Positions 9,367 to 18,491 of a DNA stretch of 64,000 bases are shown piece by piece. The stretch comes from Muribaculaceae bacterium. GTDB taxonomy: Bacteria > Bacteroidota > Bacteroidia > Bacteroidales > Muribaculaceae. The notes under the pieces were generated by a model that saw only the letters and a program-made list of their open reading frames with translations, searched no databases and was not told the origin of the DNA. Every line of letters begins with the position of its first letter. Position 1 is the first letter of the stretch. Made by a program: the position numbers and the translations under genes. The stretch is taken from contig JAFLTP010000005.1 of assembly GCA_022510405.1 (NCBI GenBank), forward strand, positions 48,669-112,668, in the 5' to 3' direction.

Positions 9367-10128
9367 ATGAAGATTAAGAAAATATTAGTTTCCCAGCCGC
9401 AACCTACTTCGGAAAAATCTCCTTATTTTGATATAGCAAAACGCCACGATGTGGAAATCGTGTTCAGGCCAATGATAAAAGTTGAGCCTCTTACTGTAAA
9501 GGAATTCCGCCAATCCAAAATCAATTTGTCTGACTACACCGCTGTGATCTTTACTGCTCGCACCGCAGTGGATAATTTCTTCCGTCTTTGCGAGGAAACA
9601 CGGGTGAATGTGCCCGATACGATGCGATATTTTTGCACCACCGAACAGATAGCCCTGTATCTTCAAAAATACATTGTGTATCGAAAAAGGAAGATTTCTT
9701 ACGGGCTCACGGGAAGATTGGACGATCCTCAATTTCTAAGCGCCATTCAAAAAAACCATAAGGAGAAATTTCTTATGCCGGTATCGGATATTTTACCCGA
9801 ACATATGGACTCACTGACAGCCCTCAAAATCAATATCACACCGGCCATGATGTATCGCACTGTAAGCAATGATTTCCGCCCGGATGAAAAGTGTGATTAT
9901 GACTTGATGCTTTTCTTCAGTCCCGTGGGTATACATTCATTGCTTAAAAATGTTCCGGATTTCATGGTAGACGGCAAGCAAAAGGCAGCTATCGGTACCT
10001 TCGGAGCGCCCACAGCACAAGCTGTGAAAGATTCCGGCCTGGAATTAGCCATTGAAGCCCCTACAAAGGAAATGCCTTCTATGACATCGGCCCTGGATGA
10101 TTATCTCACCCGCTGCAATAAGGAATGA
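9367..10128 (+). CDS. Uroporphyrinogen-III synthase family (HemD-like)
   Basis: 253 residues, two Rossmann-like alpha/beta domains as in HemD, with KILVSQPQPTSEKSPY at the start and FFSPVGIHSLLKNVP plus AIGTFGAPTAQAVKDSGL in the second half. HemD cyclises hydroxymethylbilane to uroporphyrinogen III. The family is poorly conserved and many Bacteroidota copies sit outside haem operons; no other haem gene is seen here, so a true enzymatic role is not certain. I chose the ATG at 9367 over the TTG at 9361. Its stop overlaps the next start by 4 bp (ATGA). Confidence 0.72.
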   Translation: MKIKKILVSQPQPTSEKSPYFDIAKRHDVEIVFRPMIKVEPLTVKEFRQSKINLSDYTAVIFTARTAVDNFFRLCEETRVNVPDTMRYFCTTEQIALYLQKYIVYRKRKISYGLTGRLDDPQFLSAIQKNHKEKFLMPVSDILPEHMDSLTALKINITPAMMYRTVSNDFRPDEKCDYDLMLFFSPVGIHSLLKNVPDFMVDGKQKAAIGTFGAPTAQAVKDSGLELAIEAPTKEMPSMTSALDDYLTRCNKE

Positions 10129-13067
10129 GGTCGCTTAAGGAAACCGAGTTTCAAAAACTCATGCAGAAGCGCATTTTTACCGTGCTTCTCATCGCCACAC
10201 CTTATGATTCCTTCATGCTTGAAGAAGACGGAAGAGTGGAGGAACAAGTATATTTTGAATATGTAGGCCTACACCTCTCTTCACCTCCACGATTCGTAAA
10301 GGCCGCTACCTATGAAGAGGCTAAACGTCTCCTAAAGGAGATGGAATTCGATCTTATAATCGCAATGCCCGGTGTGGATGTGAGTGAAACTTTCCGGGAA
10401 GCCAAAATCATCGATGCCGAATATCCTCATATTCCTTTTGTGGTGCTCACACCTTTTTCAAAGGAGGTGAGAAGACGCATAGCGGGTGAAGACCTCGCAG
10501 GAGTAGACTATGTATTTTCATGGCTTGGGGAGGTAGACCTAATCCTTGCTATTATAAAACTGATAGAAGACAGGATGAACGCCGACAATGATATTCTCAA
10601 TATCGGCGTGCAATGTATAGTGGTGGTGGAAGACTCCATACGCTTCTATTCCTCGGTTTTACCTCACCTCTATAAATATCTTCTCACACAAAGCCGTTTT
10701 TTCTCCACAGAGGCCCTCAACGAGCATGAACGAATGCTCAGAATGAGAGGGCGACCTAAAGTGCTTTTGGCTCGTGATTTCGAAGAGGCTCAGGCTTTGT
10801 GTGATAAATTCGGAAACAACATTCTCGGTATCATTTCTGATATGAGGTTCCCTCACGCCGGAGTCAAGGATCCCGATGCCGGACTTTCTCTGGCAGAAGA
10901 AATCAGAGAGAAACATCCTTTCACCCCAATAATAATCGAAAGCCAGGAAAGCGAAAACCGTACCCGGGTGGAACAGGTGGGTTATATTTTCCTTGACAAG
11001 AATTCGAAGACTTTTCCTCAGGAACTTCGGAAAGCTGTGGAAAAGAATTTCGGGTTCGGCGACTTTATAGTGAAGGATCCGGTGTCGGGGAAAGAGATTA
11101 TGCGAATCCCGGATCTCAAGACTTTACAGAAAGAAATTTTCAATATACCAGACGACGCCCTCTTTGCACATTGCCGCAACAATGACATCTCCCGATGGCT
11201 GTATTCACGTGCCTTATTCCCGATTGCAGACAAGGTGAGGGATCACTATTTCAACCGTATCGAGGAAGCTCCTGAAGTGAGGGAACTTATCTTCGACTGC
11301 ATCGTGAAATACCGCAAGATGAAGAATCGTGGTGTAGTGGCTGTTTTCCTTAAAGACCGATACGACCGCTACAGCAATTTCCAACGCATCGGTGAAGGCT
11401 CTTTAGGTGGCAAAGGACGTGGTCTTGCTTTCATCGACCAGATAATAAAGAAATACCCGGAGTGTGACGACCTTATGGGCGTACAGATCACCATTCCACG
11501 CACCATCGTGCTTTGTACCGATATCTTCGACCAGTTTATGGAATATAACGGTCTCTATAGAATCGGTTTGTCTCAAAGCCCCGATTCCGAAATTTTGGCA
11601 GAATTCATAAAGGCAACACTGCCTGCCCATATCATAGATGATTTCAGGGCACTTTTTGACGTGCTCGACAAACCTTTGGCAGTGAGATCCTCCTCTCTCT
11701 TGGAAGACTCCCACTATCAACCTTTTGCCGGAATATATTCCACCTATATGATCCCATATCTCCAGGATAGAGAGGAGATGTTGCGGCTTTTATGTGATGC
11801 TGTGAAAAGTGTTTATGCCTCAGTATTCTTCAAGGATTCAAAGGCATACATGAACGCCACAAGCAATGTGATTGAGCAAGAGAAAATGGCGATTATCATT
11901 CAGGAAGTCGTGGGGGAATGGCATGGCGATTACTATTACCCTTCGTTCTCGGGTGTGGGGCGTTCAATCAATTATTATCCGGTAGGTGAGGAAAAATCGG
12001 AAGACGGAGTCGTGGAAGTGGCTGCCGGCCTTGGAAAATACATTGTGGATGGCGGTATGGCATTACGGTTCTCACCAAAACATCCCAATCATGTGTTGCA
12101 AACCTCAACTGTGGAACTTGCAATGAGAGACACTCAGAAAAATCTCTATGGTTTAAGTTCTACGCCGCCGGACAGCGATGAATTCTCCACGGATGAGGGA
12201 TTCAATATCAAGAAAATTACGGTGGCTGATGCTTTCAAGACAGATGCTCTCCGTTATCTGGTTTCCACATTTGATCCAAACGATCGAATGTTGCGCGACA
12301 CCGACTGGGGACCGGGAAGGAAAGTACTCACATTTGCCAATGTTTTGAAACAAGGTGTCTTCCCTCTTGCCAATGTGGTGGATTTCATGCTCTCTACCGG
12401 TCAATATGCCATGGGACGTCCTGTCGAAATAGAATTCGCCGGCCTTATAAATCCTGATGCTGTCACCTCTGAAAAAAAAGGCACACTTTATTGGCTGCAG
12501 ATCCGACCCATTGTCGATAAAAAAGAAATGCTCGACGATTCTATAATGGCAGCCGAAGACTCTGAACTGATATTGCGTTCCGAGACTGCCTTAGGTCATG
12601 GTGTCATGGACAATGTGAAACACATTGTATACGTAAAACCTCAAAATTTCAACAGTATCCATAATCCGGCTTTGGCATTGGAAGTTGAAAAACTTAATAA
12701 GGGGTTCATCGACAATTCCGAGCCTTATATATTGATCGGGCCGGGAAGATGGGGTTCTTCTGATTCAGCTTTGGGTATTCCTGTAAAATGGCCCCAGATC
12801 GCCGGGGCAAGACTCATTGTGGAAACCGCATTGCCCGGATATCGTATCGAACCTTCCCAAGGCACTCATTTCTTTCAAAATCTCACATCTTTCGGCGTAG
12901 GATACTTCACCATCGATCCTTCTGCCGGCAACGGTTATTTTGATATAGAATATCTTGATTCCCTTCCTGCAAAATATGAAAGCGACCACTTAAGGGTGGT
13001 GGAATTCCCAAATCCTCTCACCATCGCCATCAACGGCAGAAAAGGAAAAGGAATTGTAAAGAAATAG
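10125..13067 (+). CDS. Receiver-like and PEP-synthase ATP-grasp fusion protein
   Basis: A 980-residue cytosolic protein. Residues about 10-150 form a receiver-like domain without clear acidic pocket. Residues 160-310 form a second receiver fold with acidic E169/D170 and a phosphoacceptor-like Asp in IISDMRFP (D239). From about 420 a PPDK/PEP-synthase N-terminal ATP-grasp follows: GEGSLGGKG at 423-431, VRSSSLLEDS at 520-529, then the MAIIIQEVVG strand. The phosphohistidine swivel domain and the PEP-binding barrel of true PEP synthases are absent; the C-terminal 170 residues contain GPGRWGSSDSALG instead. It is therefore unlikely to make PEP and may be a nucleotide-dependent phosphotransfer regulator (inference). 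Translationally coupled to the HemD-like gene. Confidence 0.82.
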   Translation: MRSLKETEFQKLMQKRIFTVLLIATPYDSFMLEEDGRVEEQVYFEYVGLHLSSPPRFVKAATYEEAKRLLKEMEFDLIIAMPGVDVSETFREAKIIDAEYPHIPFVVLTPFSKEVRRRIAGEDLAGVDYVFSWLGEVDLILAIIKLIEDRMNADNDILNIGVQCIVVVEDSIRFYSSVLPHLYKYLLTQSRFFSTEALNEHERMLRMRGRPKVLLARDFEEAQALCDKFGNNILGIISDMRFPHAGVKDPDAGLSLAEEIREKHPFTPIIIESQESENRTRVEQVGYIFLDKNSKTFPQELRKAVEKNFGFGDFIVKDPVSGKEIMRIPDLKTLQKEIFNIPDDALFAHCRNNDISRWLYSRALFPIADKVRDHYFNRIEEAPEVRELIFDCIVKYRKMKNRGVVAVFLKDRYDRYSNFQRIGEGSLGGKGRGLAFIDQIIKKYPECDDLMGVQITIPRTIVLCTDIFDQFMEYNGLYRIGLSQSPDSEILAEFIKATLPAHIIDDFRALFDVLDKPLAVRSSSLLEDSHYQPFAGIYSTYMIPYLQDREEMLRLLCDAVKSVYASVFFKDSKAYMNATSNVIEQEKMAIIIQEVVGEWHGDYYYPSFSGVGRSINYYPVGEEKSEDGVVEVAAGLGKYIVDGGMALRFSPKHPNHVLQTSTVELAMRDTQKNLYGLSSTPPDSDEFSTDEGFNIKKITVADAFKTDALRYLVSTFDPNDRMLRDTDWGPGRKVLTFANVLKQGVFPLANVVDFMLSTGQYAMGRPVEIEFAGLINPDAVTSEKKGTLYWLQIRPIVDKKEMLDDSIMAAEDSELILRSETALGHGVMDNVKHIVYVKPQNFNSIHNPALALEVEKLNKGFIDNSEPYILIGPGRWGSSDSALGIPVKWPQIAGARLIVETALPGYRIEPSQGTHFFQNLTSFGVGYFTIDPSAGNGYFDIEYLDSLPAKYESDHLRVVEFPNPLTIAINGRKGKGIVKK

Positions 13068-13068
13068 C

Positions 13069-13096
13069 AAAGGCGACTTGAGGGTCGCCTTTATTG
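13069..13096 (+). terminator. Intrinsic terminator after the PPDK-like gene
   Basis: AAAGGCGAC (13069-13077) pairs perfectly with GTCGCCTTT (13084-13092) around a 6-nt loop, followed by ATTG. It lies directly after the TAG and before the convergent CoA-transferase. Confidence 0.8.
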
Positions 13097-13124
13097 TTTG
13101 AAGTGATACGCTCTTTCATTCCTT

Positions 13125-14618
13125 TCAGGCATACTTCGAGAAATCTGTGAGTCTCATATCTCCGGTTTCTGCAAATGTATTATACATCGCGAAGGCTGCC
13201 TGCAGATTATGGGGTGTCTGGCCTTTTTTGGCAATCTTCAAATAATCCCACATCAATTGCTTATAATCCGGATGCACACAGTTCTCGATAATGGCGTGGG
13301 CCTTTTGCTTAGGCGATAGGTTTCTCAAGTCTGCCACACCCTGCTCGGTCACTATTACTTTCACACTATGCTCGCTATGATCCACATGGCTCACCATCGG
13401 CACAATAGTGGACAAAGCACCGTTCTTTTGAGTAGACGGACATAAGAAGATACTTATATATGAGTTCCTACTGAAGTCTGCGGATCCACCTATGCCATTC
13501 ATCATTTTTGTGCCGTTCACATGCGTGGAATTTACATTGCCATAGATATCACATTCCAAGGCTGTGTTCATTGCGATGAGACCCAGCCGCCTCACTATTT
13601 CAGGATGATTTGTAATCTCAGCAGGCCGCATCAACAGTTTGTCACGGAAGAAATTGATATGGTCCATGAAATGCAACATGGCCTCGTCGGAAAAAGCCAA
13701 TGCACAAGTTGAGGCGTAGCTGCATTTGCCTTTTTCCATCATCTCCATCACGGCATCCTGCACCACCTCGGTATACATTTCGAATTTCGGTATTCCCGGA
13801 TGATCCGCAAGACCATAAAGAGCCGCGTTCGCGATATTACCTACTCCGCTTTGAATCGGTAAAAATTCTTTCGGTATCTTACCCTTCTTCAATTCCATAG
13901 CCAGAAAATCAGCCACATTCGCACCAATCGCTCTGGTGGTATCCGACAAAGATGTGAAAGCACTGATACTCTCCGATTCATTTGAAGGCACCACCCCGAT
14001 AATTTTCTTAGGGTCTATCTTTATAACAGTGCTGCCGATTCTGTCGGAGGGTTTGTAGATTGGTATTTCTCTCCTGTGAGGAGGATCCAATGGTATGTAA
14101 TTGTCATGGAAACCTCTGAACGAGGTCTGATAATAGGAACTGTATTCGAGAATTACTTTTTTGGCAAGTTTGGCAAATGTTGGAGTCATCCCGATACCCG
14201 CACCCAACACTACTTCACCGGAAGGGTTCATTTCGGTGACTTCAATGATGGCAACATCAATGTCGCCCATGAATCCATATCGGAGATCTTGGGCCATATG
14301 GCTCAAATGGGGATCATAATAATCCATTTCCCCATTATTTACCCCGGCCCGAGCATCGGGAGTGCCTTGATATGGGGTTCTAATGCCTATTGCTTTTGCT
14401 CGAGACAGCGCTCCGTCGACGTAATCATTGGTCGAGGCCCCGGTGTAGAGATTCACTTTGAAAGGCTCTCCTTTTTCATGGTAACTTTTTGCTCGTTCCG
14501 CCAAAGCCACCGGAACTATCTTTGGTGTTCCCGATGCTGTGAAGCCTGACGTTGCCACAGTGTCTCCATGGTGAATGTGAGCAGCCGCTTCTTCAGCGCT
14601 AATAAACGGAAAACTCAT
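13125..14618 (-). CDS. Acetyl-CoA hydrolase/transferase family (succinate CoA-transferase type)
   Basis: 497 residues, the full length of class I CoA-transferases such as Cat1 and propionyl-CoA:succinate CoA-transferase. The active-site Glu is expected in MYTEVVQD. GIGGSADFSRN and the VTEQGVADLR segment near the C-terminus are family hallmarks. In succinate/propionate fermenters this enzyme moves CoA between acyl-CoA and succinate or acetate. The fumarate reductase operon at 26.7-30.6 kb makes that pathway likely here; the exact acyl pair is inference. The gene has its own promoter at 14652-14682, interlocked with that of miaB, and a 27-nt leader. Confidence 0.9.
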   Translation of the reverse strand: MSFPFISAEEAAAHIHHGDTVATSGFTASGTPKIVPVALAERAKSYHEKGEPFKVNLYTGASTNDYVDGALSRAKAIGIRTPYQGTPDARAGVNNGEMDYYDPHLSHMAQDLRYGFMGDIDVAIIEVTEMNPSGEVVLGAGIGMTPTFAKLAKKVILEYSSYYQTSFRGFHDNYIPLDPPHRREIPIYKPSDRIGSTVIKIDPKKIIGVVPSNESESISAFTSLSDTTRAIGANVADFLAMELKKGKIPKEFLPIQSGVGNIANAALYGLADHPGIPKFEMYTEVVQDAVMEMMEKGKCSYASTCALAFSDEAMLHFMDHINFFRDKLLMRPAEITNHPEIVRRLGLIAMNTALECDIYGNVNSTHVNGTKMMNGIGGSADFSRNSYISIFLCPSTQKNGALSTIVPMVSHVDHSEHSVKVIVTEQGVADLRNLSPKQKAHAIIENCVHPDYKQLMWDYLKIAKKGQTPHNLQAAFAMYNTFAETGDMRLTDFSKYA

Positions 14619-14649
14619 TTGTAAACTTTAGATTTAAGGATTAAATTTG
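14618..14649 (+). promoter_or_regulatory. Promoter of miaB
   Basis: TTTG at 14618-14621, a 20-bp spacer and TAAATTTG at 14642-14649 form a perfect consensus match. The predicted start is near 14656, with a leader of about 38 nt. The element occupies the 5' end and leader of the divergent CoA-transferase. Confidence 0.8.
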
Positions 14650-14651
14650 CA

Positions 14652-14682
14652 CAAAAATACCATTTTTGTTCAATTTTTCAAA
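14652..14682 (-). promoter_or_regulatory. Promoter of the CoA-transferase gene
   Basis: On the minus strand TTTG (complement of 14679-14682), a 19-bp spacer and TATTTTTG (complement of 14652-14659) match the consensus exactly. The predicted start is near 14645. It abuts the miaB promoter head to head, so the two polymerase footprints overlap. Confidence 0.8.
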
Positions 14683-14693
14683 GAATATTAGAG

Positions 14694-16079
14694 TTGTTAA
14701 AAAACACTAATTTAAAACCATTTCAGCTTCCGGAGAGTTCTTCTTCGGTTTCTCATGATAAAAAACTCCGTATCGAGACATATGGTTGCCAAATGAATGT
14801 GGCTGATTCTGAAACAGTTGCTGCTGTGATGGAAATGGCCGGTTATTCCCTTACCAACAAGGATGAAGAGGCCGACGCTGTCTTCTTGAACACTTGTTCC
14901 ATTCGCGACAATGCCGAACAGAAAATCTTTTCACGACTTGCATACTGGAGGTCGCTGCGTAATAAAACCCGGAAAAACATCCTTATCGGTGTCATCGGCT
15001 GTATGGCCGAACGTCTCAAACATCAACTCATCGAGCAACATGGGGTCAATCTTGTGGCCGGTCCGGATGCCTATCTCGATCTTCCAAATCTTATTTCCGC
15101 AGCTGAAAATGGCGAAGAGGCTATAAACATCGATCTATCCACCACAGAAACCTATCGTGACATTATCCCCTCCAGGACTGCCGCTAACGGCATAAGCGGA
15201 TTTATCTCTATCATGAGAGGTTGCAACAATTTCTGCTCTTACTGCATAGTGCCTTATACACGCGGAAGGGAACGCAGCCGAGAACCTCAGAGCATTCTCC
15301 GGGAACTCCAAGACTTACGCCAAAGAGGGTTTAAAGAGGTGACCCTTTTAGGGCAGAATGTAAACAGTTTCAGATATGTTACGCCTGAAGGAGAGATAAC
15401 CGATTTCCCGAAACTTTTATCTTTAGTGGCTCAATCCGCTCCCGATATGAGGATTCGTTTCACCACCTCTCATCCTAAGGATATGAGCGACGAGACATTG
15501 GATACCATGGCCGCTCACCATAATATCGCAAGGCATATTCACCTGCCTGTGCAAAGCGGAAGTAACTCCGTGCTCAAAGATATGAACCGGAAATACACCC
15601 GGGAATGGTATCTCGACAGAGTTGCTGCAATCCGTCGAATACTTCCTGATGCAGGAATTACGTCAGATCTTTTCACGGGATTCCACAATGAATCTGAAGA
15701 AGATTTCCAACAGACACTTTCGCTAATGGAAGAAGTGGGTTTCGATTCTTCTTTCCTTTTCAAATACTCCGAGAGACCGGGCACTTTCGCATCCAAACAT
15801 TTGCCCGACAATGTCCCGGAAGAAGTGAAGATAGAACGTCTAAACCGAATGATCGACCTTCAAAACCGTCTCTCGCTCCAAAATAACAAGAAAGACATCG
15901 GAAAGGTCTTTGAGGTTTTGATTGAAGGAAAGTCAAAAAGAAATGCCGACGAGCATTTTGGCCGTACTTCACAAAACAAGGTGGTGGTGTTCCCTAAAGA
16001 AAATACTAAACCTGGAGATTTTGTGAAAGTGAAAATCACTGACGCCTCTTCAGCCACACTCAAAGGGCATCTTGTGTAA
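14694..16079 (+). CDS. miaB: tRNA-2-methylthio-N6-dimethylallyladenosine synthase MiaB
   Basis: A radical-SAM methylthiotransferase that adds the 2-methylthio group to i6A37 of tRNAs reading UNN codons. 461 residues in canonical order: an N-terminal MTTase domain with three [4Fe-4S] cysteines (YGCQMN, LNTCSIRDNAE, IGCMAE), a radical SAM domain with CNNFCSYC and the TRGRERSR stretch, and a C-terminal TRAM domain that binds tRNA. The only in-frame start compatible with the promoter and the N-terminal domain is TTG at 14694; no in-frame ATG occurs before YGCQMN. The 3' end is followed at once by the ychF promoter. Confidence 0.95.
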   Translation: MLKNTNLKPFQLPESSSSVSHDKKLRIETYGCQMNVADSETVAAVMEMAGYSLTNKDEEADAVFLNTCSIRDNAEQKIFSRLAYWRSLRNKTRKNILIGVIGCMAERLKHQLIEQHGVNLVAGPDAYLDLPNLISAAENGEEAINIDLSTTETYRDIIPSRTAANGISGFISIMRGCNNFCSYCIVPYTRGRERSREPQSILRELQDLRQRGFKEVTLLGQNVNSFRYVTPEGEITDFPKLLSLVAQSAPDMRIRFTTSHPKDMSDETLDTMAAHHNIARHIHLPVQSGSNSVLKDMNRKYTREWYLDRVAAIRRILPDAGITSDLFTGFHNESEEDFQQTLSLMEEVGFDSSFLFKYSERPGTFASKHLPDNVPEEVKIERLNRMIDLQNRLSLQNNKKDIGKVFEVLIEGKSKRNADEHFGRTSQNKVVVFPKENTKPGDFVKVKITDASSATLKGHLV

Positions 16080-16082
16080 ACC

Positions 16083-16113
16083 TTTGCCCATAGCGATTTT
16101 ATCTTTATCTTTG
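16083..16113 (+). promoter_or_regulatory. Promoter of ychF
   Basis: TTTG at 16083-16086, a 19-bp spacer and TATCTTTG at 16106-16113 match the consensus exactly and begin 4 bp after the miaB stop. Confidence 0.8.
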
Positions 16114-16120
16114 CATAACC

Positions 16121-16152
16121 CACAACTTAAAACTTAAAACTCAAAATTTAAA
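16121..16152. repeat. Heptad tract in the ychF leader
   Basis: ACTTAAA, ACTTAAA, ACTCAAA and ATTTAAA follow each other with a 7-bp period between the promoter and the ATG of ychF, so they are transcribed as the 5' leader. Confidence 0.7.
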
Positions 16153-16153
16153 T

Positions 16154-17257
16154 ATGGCCCTTAAATGCGGTATTGTTGGTCTTCCCAATGTAGGTAAATC
16201 AACTCTTTTCAATTGCCTGAGCAGTGCAAAAGCACAGTCTGCAAATTTTCCTTTCTGCACAATCGAGCCCAATGTGGGAATGATTACTGTGCCCGATGAG
16301 CGGCTCAATAAACTTGTGGAGATGTGTAATCCCAAAAGCGTTGTTCCGGCAACTGTGGAAATCGTTGACATAGCAGGCCTGGTGAAAGGGGCCTCAAAAG
16401 GCGAGGGGCTCGGAAATAAATTCCTTGCCAATATTCGAGAGACTGACGCTATTCTCCATGTTCTTCGGTGTTTCGATGATGACAATATCACTCATGTTGA
16501 CGGAAGTGTTGACCCGGTTCGCGATATGGAGATAATAAATTATGAGTTGCAATTGAAGGATCTCGAAACAATCGATGCACGAATTGCCAAGACTGAAAAG
16601 GCGGCAAAAAGCGGAGGCGATAAGAATGCCAAGATGCAGTTAGGAGTCCTCACAGCCTACAAAGAGGCTTTGGAACAGGGTAAACCTGCACGTTCAGTAA
16701 AATTCGAGTCTGTTGACGAGCAAAAATTTGCAAAGGAACTTTTCCTTCTCACAAATAAACCTGTGCTTTACGTTTGCAATGTCGACGATACGTCGGCTGC
16801 TCATGGAAATGCTTATGTGGAGGCAGTGAAAAAAGCTATAGAGGGGGAAAACGCCCAATTGATGGTGGTGGCCGCTGCCACTGAAAGCGATATCGCAGAA
16901 TTGGAAACTCCTGAGGAGCGTGCCGAATTTCTGCAGGAAATCGGATTGACGGAAAGCGGAGTGAGCCGCCTTATCCGTGCGGCCTATTCACTTCTTGACC
17001 TTCAGACTTACTTTACAGCCGGTGCCGATGAATGTAGGGCCTGGACATTCCTTAGAGGCACAAAGGCTCCCCAGGCTGCCGGCATAATACACACTGACTT
17101 CGAAAAGGGGTTCATTCGCGCAGAGGTGATTAAATATGATGATTTCGTTTCTTTAGGTTCGGAATCCGCTGTAAAAGATGCAGGTAAAATGGGTGTTGAA
17201 GGTAAGGAATATGTGGTGCAGGATGGCGACATAATGCATTTCCGTTTCAATGTTTAA
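16154..17257 (+). CDS. ychF: Ribosome-binding ATPase YchF (Obg family)
   Basis: 367 residues, the standard length. The Walker A/G1 motif GLPNVGKST is near residue 9, DIAGLVKGA is G3, and the G4 position reads NVDD rather than NKxD, the change that gives YchF its ATP specificity. A helical coiled-coil insert lies around 130-190 and a C-terminal TGS domain ends in QDGDIMHFRFNV. YchF binds ribosomes and is linked to translation start-site choice and oxidative stress. It is monocistronic, with its own promoter. Confidence 0.96.
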   Translation: MALKCGIVGLPNVGKSTLFNCLSSAKAQSANFPFCTIEPNVGMITVPDERLNKLVEMCNPKSVVPATVEIVDIAGLVKGASKGEGLGNKFLANIRETDAILHVLRCFDDDNITHVDGSVDPVRDMEIINYELQLKDLETIDARIAKTEKAAKSGGDKNAKMQLGVLTAYKEALEQGKPARSVKFESVDEQKFAKELFLLTNKPVLYVCNVDDTSAAHGNAYVEAVKKAIEGENAQLMVVAAATESDIAELETPEERAEFLQEIGLTESGVSRLIRAAYSLLDLQTYFTAGADECRAWTFLRGTKAPQAAGIIHTDFEKGFIRAEVIKYDDFVSLGSESAVKDAGKMGVEGKEYVVQDGDIMHFRFNV

Positions 17258-17289
17258 TTTGCAAAAATCACAAGTAAATTTTACTTTTG
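17258..17289 (+). promoter_or_regulatory. Promoter of the fimbrillin-like lipoprotein
   Basis: TTTG at 17258-17261, a 20-bp spacer and TACTTTTG at 17282-17289 match the consensus. The -33 box starts directly after the ychF stop, and the leader to the ATG at 17312 is about 16 nt. Confidence 0.8.
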
Positions 17290-17311
17290 TAAATCAAACA
17301 AAAGCAAAAAT

Positions 17312-18400
17312 ATGAAAGACTTAAGACGATATCTTCAACTGGTTTCCATATCAGGAGTGATTTTCACAATGACATCATGTGTGAATACTGAGACCTTGGA
17401 ACCACAGCCAATTCCCATAACTTCAAATAAAATTGTCTTAAATCTTTCAGCTCCGGAGTCTATTTCAACACGCGCTACCGATGACTTTAAACTGAGGTAT
17501 GTGGCAAAAATCTATAATGGCAGCTGGAAAAACCTCAATACCACTAAGTATAGTGCACGCCAAGAATTGGTGGAAGGTAGTGCGGGCCCTGCAGGTAAAG
17601 AAAACCAGATGGTTTTTGATGTAGAAGCGAATCAAAGCTATGTAATTTTTGTATTTGCTGATTACATACCGAAAGAATTTGTACCTTCATCGGAAGGGTA
17701 CTATAACGATTATTATTATGATACCAAATCAACAAAAGCAGGTGCTACCGGTGTAAATTTATTGGGAAATCCGGGCAATCTTCCGGTAAATGATAATGAT
17801 TATAATGTAACGTCAGATTTTTTCAATAATGATAACTATGATTGCTTCGCCGGTTATGTAGATATTGGAGAAAAAGGTGAAGAAAAAATCGAAAAATCAA
17901 TTGCCCTGGATAGAATAGTTTCGAAGGTAAGAGTTTTAGATACAACTGGTAGAGGTGGCAATTTAAATGTGAACGTTTCAGAGGTATCTTACGTCAACCA
18001 TTTTGATTTAATTAATGATGGGGGTGGCAGCGCCAAAACAAGTAGCATTTCTCATAATTTGGGGTCAATAAACTTGAGCGGAGGAGAGGAAGACGAGATT
18101 CTTTATTTCTACACCTTCTCAAGTAAAAGTACTGAAGGAGGTTATCAACCAAGTCTAAAATTCTCTCTTACCGTCTCTAATAATGACAATTTTGATGGGT
18201 CAAACAATTCAGCCTCTTTCACTATTAATAAAATCCCGGTGAAAAAAAATAATATCACCAAAGTGAAAGGTAAGTTCCTACATAGTTTATATTCGCAGGA
18301 TGTCACGGAAGGTGACGTTCATAAAGGTGCTATATTCCTTAACGTGTCCGTTTCCAACACAGATTGGTTATCTTCTGAATCCGAATGGTCTTCCAAATAA
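17312..18400 (+). CDS. Fimbrillin-like (FimA/Mfa-type, DUF6562-like) lipoprotein
   Basis: 362 residues. A signal peptide ends in a lipobox-like TMTSC, with Cys near residue 23. The mature part begins with a Pro-rich linker, then a strand with STRATDDFKLRYVAKIYN. LDRIVSKVRVLDT is the typical R-x2-KV strand, and KKNNITKVKGKFL near the end resembles the N-x-T-x-V-x-G strand of fimbrillin-type beta sandwiches. Such proteins are anchored in the outer membrane as pilus subunits or stand-alone surface lipoproteins. No pilus partner genes are adjacent, so polymerisation is not implied. The assignment to DUF6562 versus another fimbrillin family is uncertain. Confidence 0.65.
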   Translation: MKDLRRYLQLVSISGVIFTMTSCVNTETLEPQPIPITSNKIVLNLSAPESISTRATDDFKLRYVAKIYNGSWKNLNTTKYSARQELVEGSAGPAGKENQMVFDVEANQSYVIFVFADYIPKEFVPSSEGYYNDYYYDTKSTKAGATGVNLLGNPGNLPVNDNDYNVTSDFFNNDNYDCFAGYVDIGEKGEEKIEKSIALDRIVSKVRVLDTTGRGGNLNVNVSEVSYVNHFDLINDGGGSAKTSSISHNLGSINLSGGEEDEILYFYTFSSKSTEGGYQPSLKFSLTVSNNDNFDGSNNSASFTINKIPVKKNNITKVKGKFLHSLYSQDVTEGDVHKGAIFLNVSVSNTDWLSSESEWSSK

Positions 18401-18433
18401 CAATTTATCCATTTGATTTGTTATTAATATAAA

Positions 18434-18457
18434 CAGGATTCTTTATAGAGAGTCCTG
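18434..18457 (+). terminator. Hairpin after the fimbrillin-like gene
   Basis: CAGGATTCT pairs with AGAGTCCTG (one G-U) around TTATAG. A T-run appears only after about 9 nt, so it is a weak terminator or an mRNA 3' structure. Confidence 0.4.
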
Positions 18458-18491
18458 CTTGACGATGTTTTAAATTTAAAATTTTTGAATT

